A model generated the notes under the pieces. The model did no database searches, had not been told where the DNA came from, and saw only the letters and a program-made list of their open reading frames with translations. A stretch of DNA of 15,677 bases from JBCDLI01 sp038745535 (GTDB lineage: Bacteria > Pseudomonadota > Alphaproteobacteria > Rhizobiales > Rhizobiaceae): contig JBCDLI010000059.1 in assembly GCA_038745535.1 (NCBI GenBank), positions 1-15,677 on the forward strand. The letters are read 5' to 3'. This document shows positions 13,182-15,677 of this stretch, in pieces. Numbering within the stretch: position 1 is the stretch's first letter; every line of letters starts with the position of its first letter. The translations under genes were made by a program, and so were the position numbers.

Positions 13182-14609
13182 GTGACTCTATATCGCTACC
13201 CCCGCGATTTACGAGGTTATGGCCAACACGCGCCAGACCCGCAATGGCCGGGAAACGCAAAGATCGCAGTGCAAATGGTGTTGAACTACGAAGAAGGGGG
13301 CGAGAACAATATTCTCCATGGGGATGCTGCATCTGAAGCTTTTCTGTCGGAAATCGTGGGCGCTCAAGCATGGGCGGGTCAACGTCATGCCAATATGGAG
13401 AGCATTTACGAATACGGCGCCCGCGCAGGTTTTTGGCGGCTCCATGGATTGCTCAAGGATTTGCCGATCACCGTTTATGGCGTGGCGACTGCACTCGCTC
13501 GTTCGCCAGAACAGGTTGATGCCATGCTCAAAGCGGATTGGGAGATCGCATCGCACGGGCTGAAATGGATCGAGTACAAGGATTTCACCGAGGCCGAAGA
13601 GGCTGAGCACATGCGCGAGGCAATTCGGCTCCATACGGAAGTCGTGGGCTCTCCTCCGCGCGGTTGGTACACGGGACGCTCGTCAATCAACACGGTGAGG
13701 CTCGCATCCCAGTTAGGTGATTTTGCCTATGTTGCCGATAGTTACGCCGATGACCTGCCCTATTGGGTCCAGTTTGACGGAAGGCATCAGCTGATCGTGC
13801 CCTACACACTGGATGCCAATGATATGAGGTTTGCAACTCCTCAGGGATTTAACAGCGGCGACCAGTTTGAGCAGTACCTGAAAGACAGCTTCGAGGTCCT
13901 CTATGCCGAGGGTGAAGCGGGCGCACCGAAGATGATGTCAATCGGTCTTCACTGTCGCTTGGTTGGGCGACCCGGTCGCATCGCAGCGCTGCAACGCGTC
14001 CTTGACCACATGAAAAGCCACGAAGGTGTATGGTTTGCAACACGATTAGAGATCGCGGACCACTGGGCCAAAACGCATCCGCCTCTGACGGAGGACCTGA
14101 CACCGAGCAAGCTGCAGCGATCAGACTTCGTTGACGCCTTTGGCAGCGTTTTTGAACACTCACCATGGATTGCCGAAGGCGCGTATGATCTGGAACTCGG
14201 CCCAGCGCATGACTGCGCGGTTGGTATTCACAATGCGCTTTGTCGCGTCTTCCGGTCTGCAAGCGCTGACAAACGCATGGGAGTGCTGCTTGCGCACCCG
14301 GACTTGGCGGGAAAACTTGCCGCTGCAAAACAGCTAACAGCGGAGTCGACGTCGGAACAAGCGTCGGCTGGATTAGACGCGTTGACTGATCAGGAGAGAG
14401 CGGATTTTTCTGCGTTGAACCAAAGATATACCGACAAGTTTGGCTTTCCGTTTATCATTGCTGTACGCGATCATAACAAGCAGTCGATCCTCCAAAACTT
14501 TCAGAAACGGCTGGAGAATACCGCTGAGGATGAGTTTGAGACCGCCTGCCTACAGGTGGAGCGGATCGCTCAGATACGGCTGGAACACATGTTCGAAATA
14601 AGGAAATAA
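13182..14609 (+). CDS. puuE: Bifunctional allantoinase (PuuE) / OHCU decarboxylase (UraD) fusion
   Basis: A 475-residue two-domain enzyme. Residues about 5-300 are the NodB-fold, metal-independent allantoinase PuuE (YPRDL, VLNYEEGGE at 33-41, SHGLKWI, GWYTGR, GLHCRLVGRPGR at 255-266). Residues about 305-475 are OHCU decarboxylase, with the catalytic-type H372 in AHPDLAGK, ESTSEQ around residue 388 and FGFPFIIAVR near 420-429. It would convert OHCU to S-allantoin and then hydrolyse it to allantoate, two consecutive steps in one chain. I chose GTG 13182 because AAGAGGG precedes it by 11 nt and family members begin just before YPRDL. ATG 13128 is an alternative without a ribosome site. The open frame back to 13032 overlaps uraH and is unlikely to be used. 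Allantoicase follows after 4 nt. Confidence 0.93.
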   Translation: MTLYRYPRDLRGYGQHAPDPQWPGNAKIAVQMVLNYEEGGENNILHGDAASEAFLSEIVGAQAWAGQRHANMESIYEYGARAGFWRLHGLLKDLPITVYGVATALARSPEQVDAMLKADWEIASHGLKWIEYKDFTEAEEAEHMREAIRLHTEVVGSPPRGWYTGRSSINTVRLASQLGDFAYVADSYADDLPYWVQFDGRHQLIVPYTLDANDMRFATPQGFNSGDQFEQYLKDSFEVLYAEGEAGAPKMMSIGLHCRLVGRPGRIAALQRVLDHMKSHEGVWFATRLEIADHWAKTHPPLTEDLTPSKLQRSDFVDAFGSVFEHSPWIAEGAYDLELGPAHDCAVGIHNALCRVFRSASADKRMGVLLAHPDLAGKLAAAKQLTAESTSEQASAGLDALTDQERADFSALNQRYTDKFGFPFIIAVRDHNKQSILQNFQKRLENTAEDEFETACLQVERIAQIRLEHMFEIRK

Positions 14610-14613
14610 ATGC

Positions 14614-15633
14614 GTGGTCAGCGTCGAGTCCCTTTCTCCCGACATTCCACTTTTTGCACGCACGGGCGTGAACCTTGCTTCTGCGGGCTTAGGAGCAACA
14701 GCACTTCATTGTTCTGATGAGTTTTTTGCGCCGCTTGAGCGGATGCTTCATGACCATCCGCCGGTCTATATCGAAGGCAAATTTGATGATCATGGCAAAT
14801 GGATGGACGGGTGGGAAACTCGGCGGCGGCGGCACGGCGGTCATGACCACGCAATCATCAAGCTCGCCGCTCCCGGTCGTATCATTGGATTTGACGTAGA
14901 CACGTCGCACTTTACCGGGAACTTCGCACCCGCAGTTATGATCGAAGGCGCACAGCTTTTCGACAGCGACCCGGATGATGATACGCGGTGGATTAACGTG
15001 CTGCGCCACCGACCCCTTGGCCCCGATGCGCACCATTACTTCTCGTGCGATAACTTCGACACGTTTACGCATCTTCGGGTTCACATCTTTCCCGATGGCG
15101 GTGTGGCGCGGCTTAGAGTGTTTGGTGTTCCAGAACTCGATGCGCTGAACGCCAAAGGTCAAATTGATCTCGCATCGGCTTTGAATGGCGGCCGCATATT
15201 GGCGTTTTCAGACGCCCATTTTGGTGACTACGCACGCCTTCTTGCCCCTGCACCATCAATCAATATGGGCGATGGCTGGGAGACAAGACGGCGGCGGGAA
15301 CCGGGATATGATTGGATTCTCATCGCCCTTGGCGCGCGGGGCAGAATTGAAAAAGTGATACTCGATACGGCGTTCTTCAAAGGAAATTATCCAGACAAGG
15401 CATGGATACAGGCGGCTGATATGGGCAGCTTTGGCGATGGCTTGACCGATGCACTCGTCACCGACGCAATGTTTTGGAAGGAGCTGCTTCCGCGCCAACA
15501 GCTTGGGCCAGATCAAACCCATGAATATAAAGACCAAGTGGTCGATTTGGGATCGGTAACCCACATCCGGTTGAACATTCAGCCAGATGGCGGGATCGCA
15601 CGTCTCCGCCTCTTTGGAACGCCAGACTCCTGA
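14614..15633 (+). CDS. alc: Allantoicase
   Basis: A 339-residue cytoplasmic enzyme that splits allantoate into ureidoglycolate and urea. It is built of two homologous beta-jelly-roll repeats. DGWETRRRR occurs at 65-73 and again at 220-228, and the pair PDGGVARLRVFG / PDGGIARLRLFG ends each half. This is the hallmark of allantoicase. The start is GTG at 14614, served by AAGGA near 14600-14604 inside the end of the preceding gene. An ATG at 14610 is in another frame. Its TGA overlaps the ATG of the next gene (TGATG). It acts directly after the allantoinase domain of the upstream fusion. Confidence 0.95.
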   Translation: MVSVESLSPDIPLFARTGVNLASAGLGATALHCSDEFFAPLERMLHDHPPVYIEGKFDDHGKWMDGWETRRRRHGGHDHAIIKLAAPGRIIGFDVDTSHFTGNFAPAVMIEGAQLFDSDPDDDTRWINVLRHRPLGPDAHHYFSCDNFDTFTHLRVHIFPDGGVARLRVFGVPELDALNAKGQIDLASALNGGRILAFSDAHFGDYARLLAPAPSINMGDGWETRRRREPGYDWILIALGARGRIEKVILDTAFFKGNYPDKAWIQAADMGSFGDGLTDALVTDAMFWKELLPRQQLGPDQTHEYKDQVVDLGSVTHIRLNIQPDGGIARLRLFGTPDS

Positions 15634-15677
15634 TGCGGACTATTTCGGTTAAACCGCTTACCGCTAACGCGTTCGCG
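15633..15677 (+). CDS. allA: Ureidoglycolate lyase (AllA), N-terminal fragment cut by window edge
   Basis: An ATG at 15633 overlaps the allantoicase stop as TGATG and opens a frame to the right edge: MRTISVKPLTANAFA. The pattern I-x-V-x-PLT-x-x-AFA is the usual beginning of ureidoglycolate lyase, which cleaves ureidoglycolate to glyoxylate and urea and is the expected next enzyme. Only 15 codons are visible, so the call rests on this short match and on gene order. Confidence 0.75.
   Translation, partial: MRTISVKPLTANAFA

Noticed and set aside
14610..14690. ATG at 14610 as the allantoicase start
   Set aside because: It is in a different frame from the allantoicase sequence; the GTG at 14614 is the first in-frame start and has AAGGA upstream.

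Overview
The window looks like the chromosome of an alphaproteobacterium, possibly Rhodobacterales-like. The lineage is inferred from gene style and order: stand-alone short iol genes, a FrcABC/CUT2-type sugar transporter with a single-NBD ATPase, and a PuuD/UraH/PuuE/Alc/AllA urate pathway. It was not established by any search. Gene density is very high and no gene-free stretch reaches 300 bases. I saw no rRNA, tRNA, insertion sequence, CRISPR or phage gene.

Region A (1-10168) is a carbohydrate locus of the inositol type. Two Gfo/Idh/MocA dehydrogenases (the first cut by the left edge) read leftward. Divergent from them, a rightward operon encodes a PfkB kinase (IolC), an isomerase (IolB) and a class II aldolase (IolJ-like). 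It converges, with overlapping stop codons, on a leftward operon of inositol 2-dehydrogenase (IolG), a periplasmic sugar-binding protein, a CUT2 permease and an ATPase. A LacI-type regulator is divergent from iolG. The proposed flow is: import of inositol or a relative, oxidation by IolG (with two further MocA enzymes perhaps handling isomers or epimers), isomerisation by IolB, phosphorylation by IolC, and aldol cleavage. IolE, IolD and IolA are not in the window.

Region B (10271-11467) is one PhyH-family Fe(II)/2-oxoglutarate dioxygenase of unknown substrate. It follows the regulator on the same strand and overlaps puuD tail to tail.

Region C (11433-15677) is urate catabolism. Leftward are puuD (membrane urate oxidase with a cytochrome c domain) and uraH (5-hydroxyisourate hydrolase). 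Divergently rightward are a PuuE-UraD fusion (allantoinase plus OHCU decarboxylase), allantoicase, and the first 15 codons of ureidoglycolate lyase. Together these encode every step from urate to glyoxylate and urea.

The most interesting undescribed element is a 32-codon ORF (5627-5725, minus) that exactly fills the gap between permease and ATPase. It has a strong Shine-Dalgarno sequence and stop/start overlaps at both ends. Smaller features worth a look are a short leader ORF overlapping the TTG start of iolG, two consecutive hairpins between the binding-protein and permease genes, and inverted repeats in the control regions.
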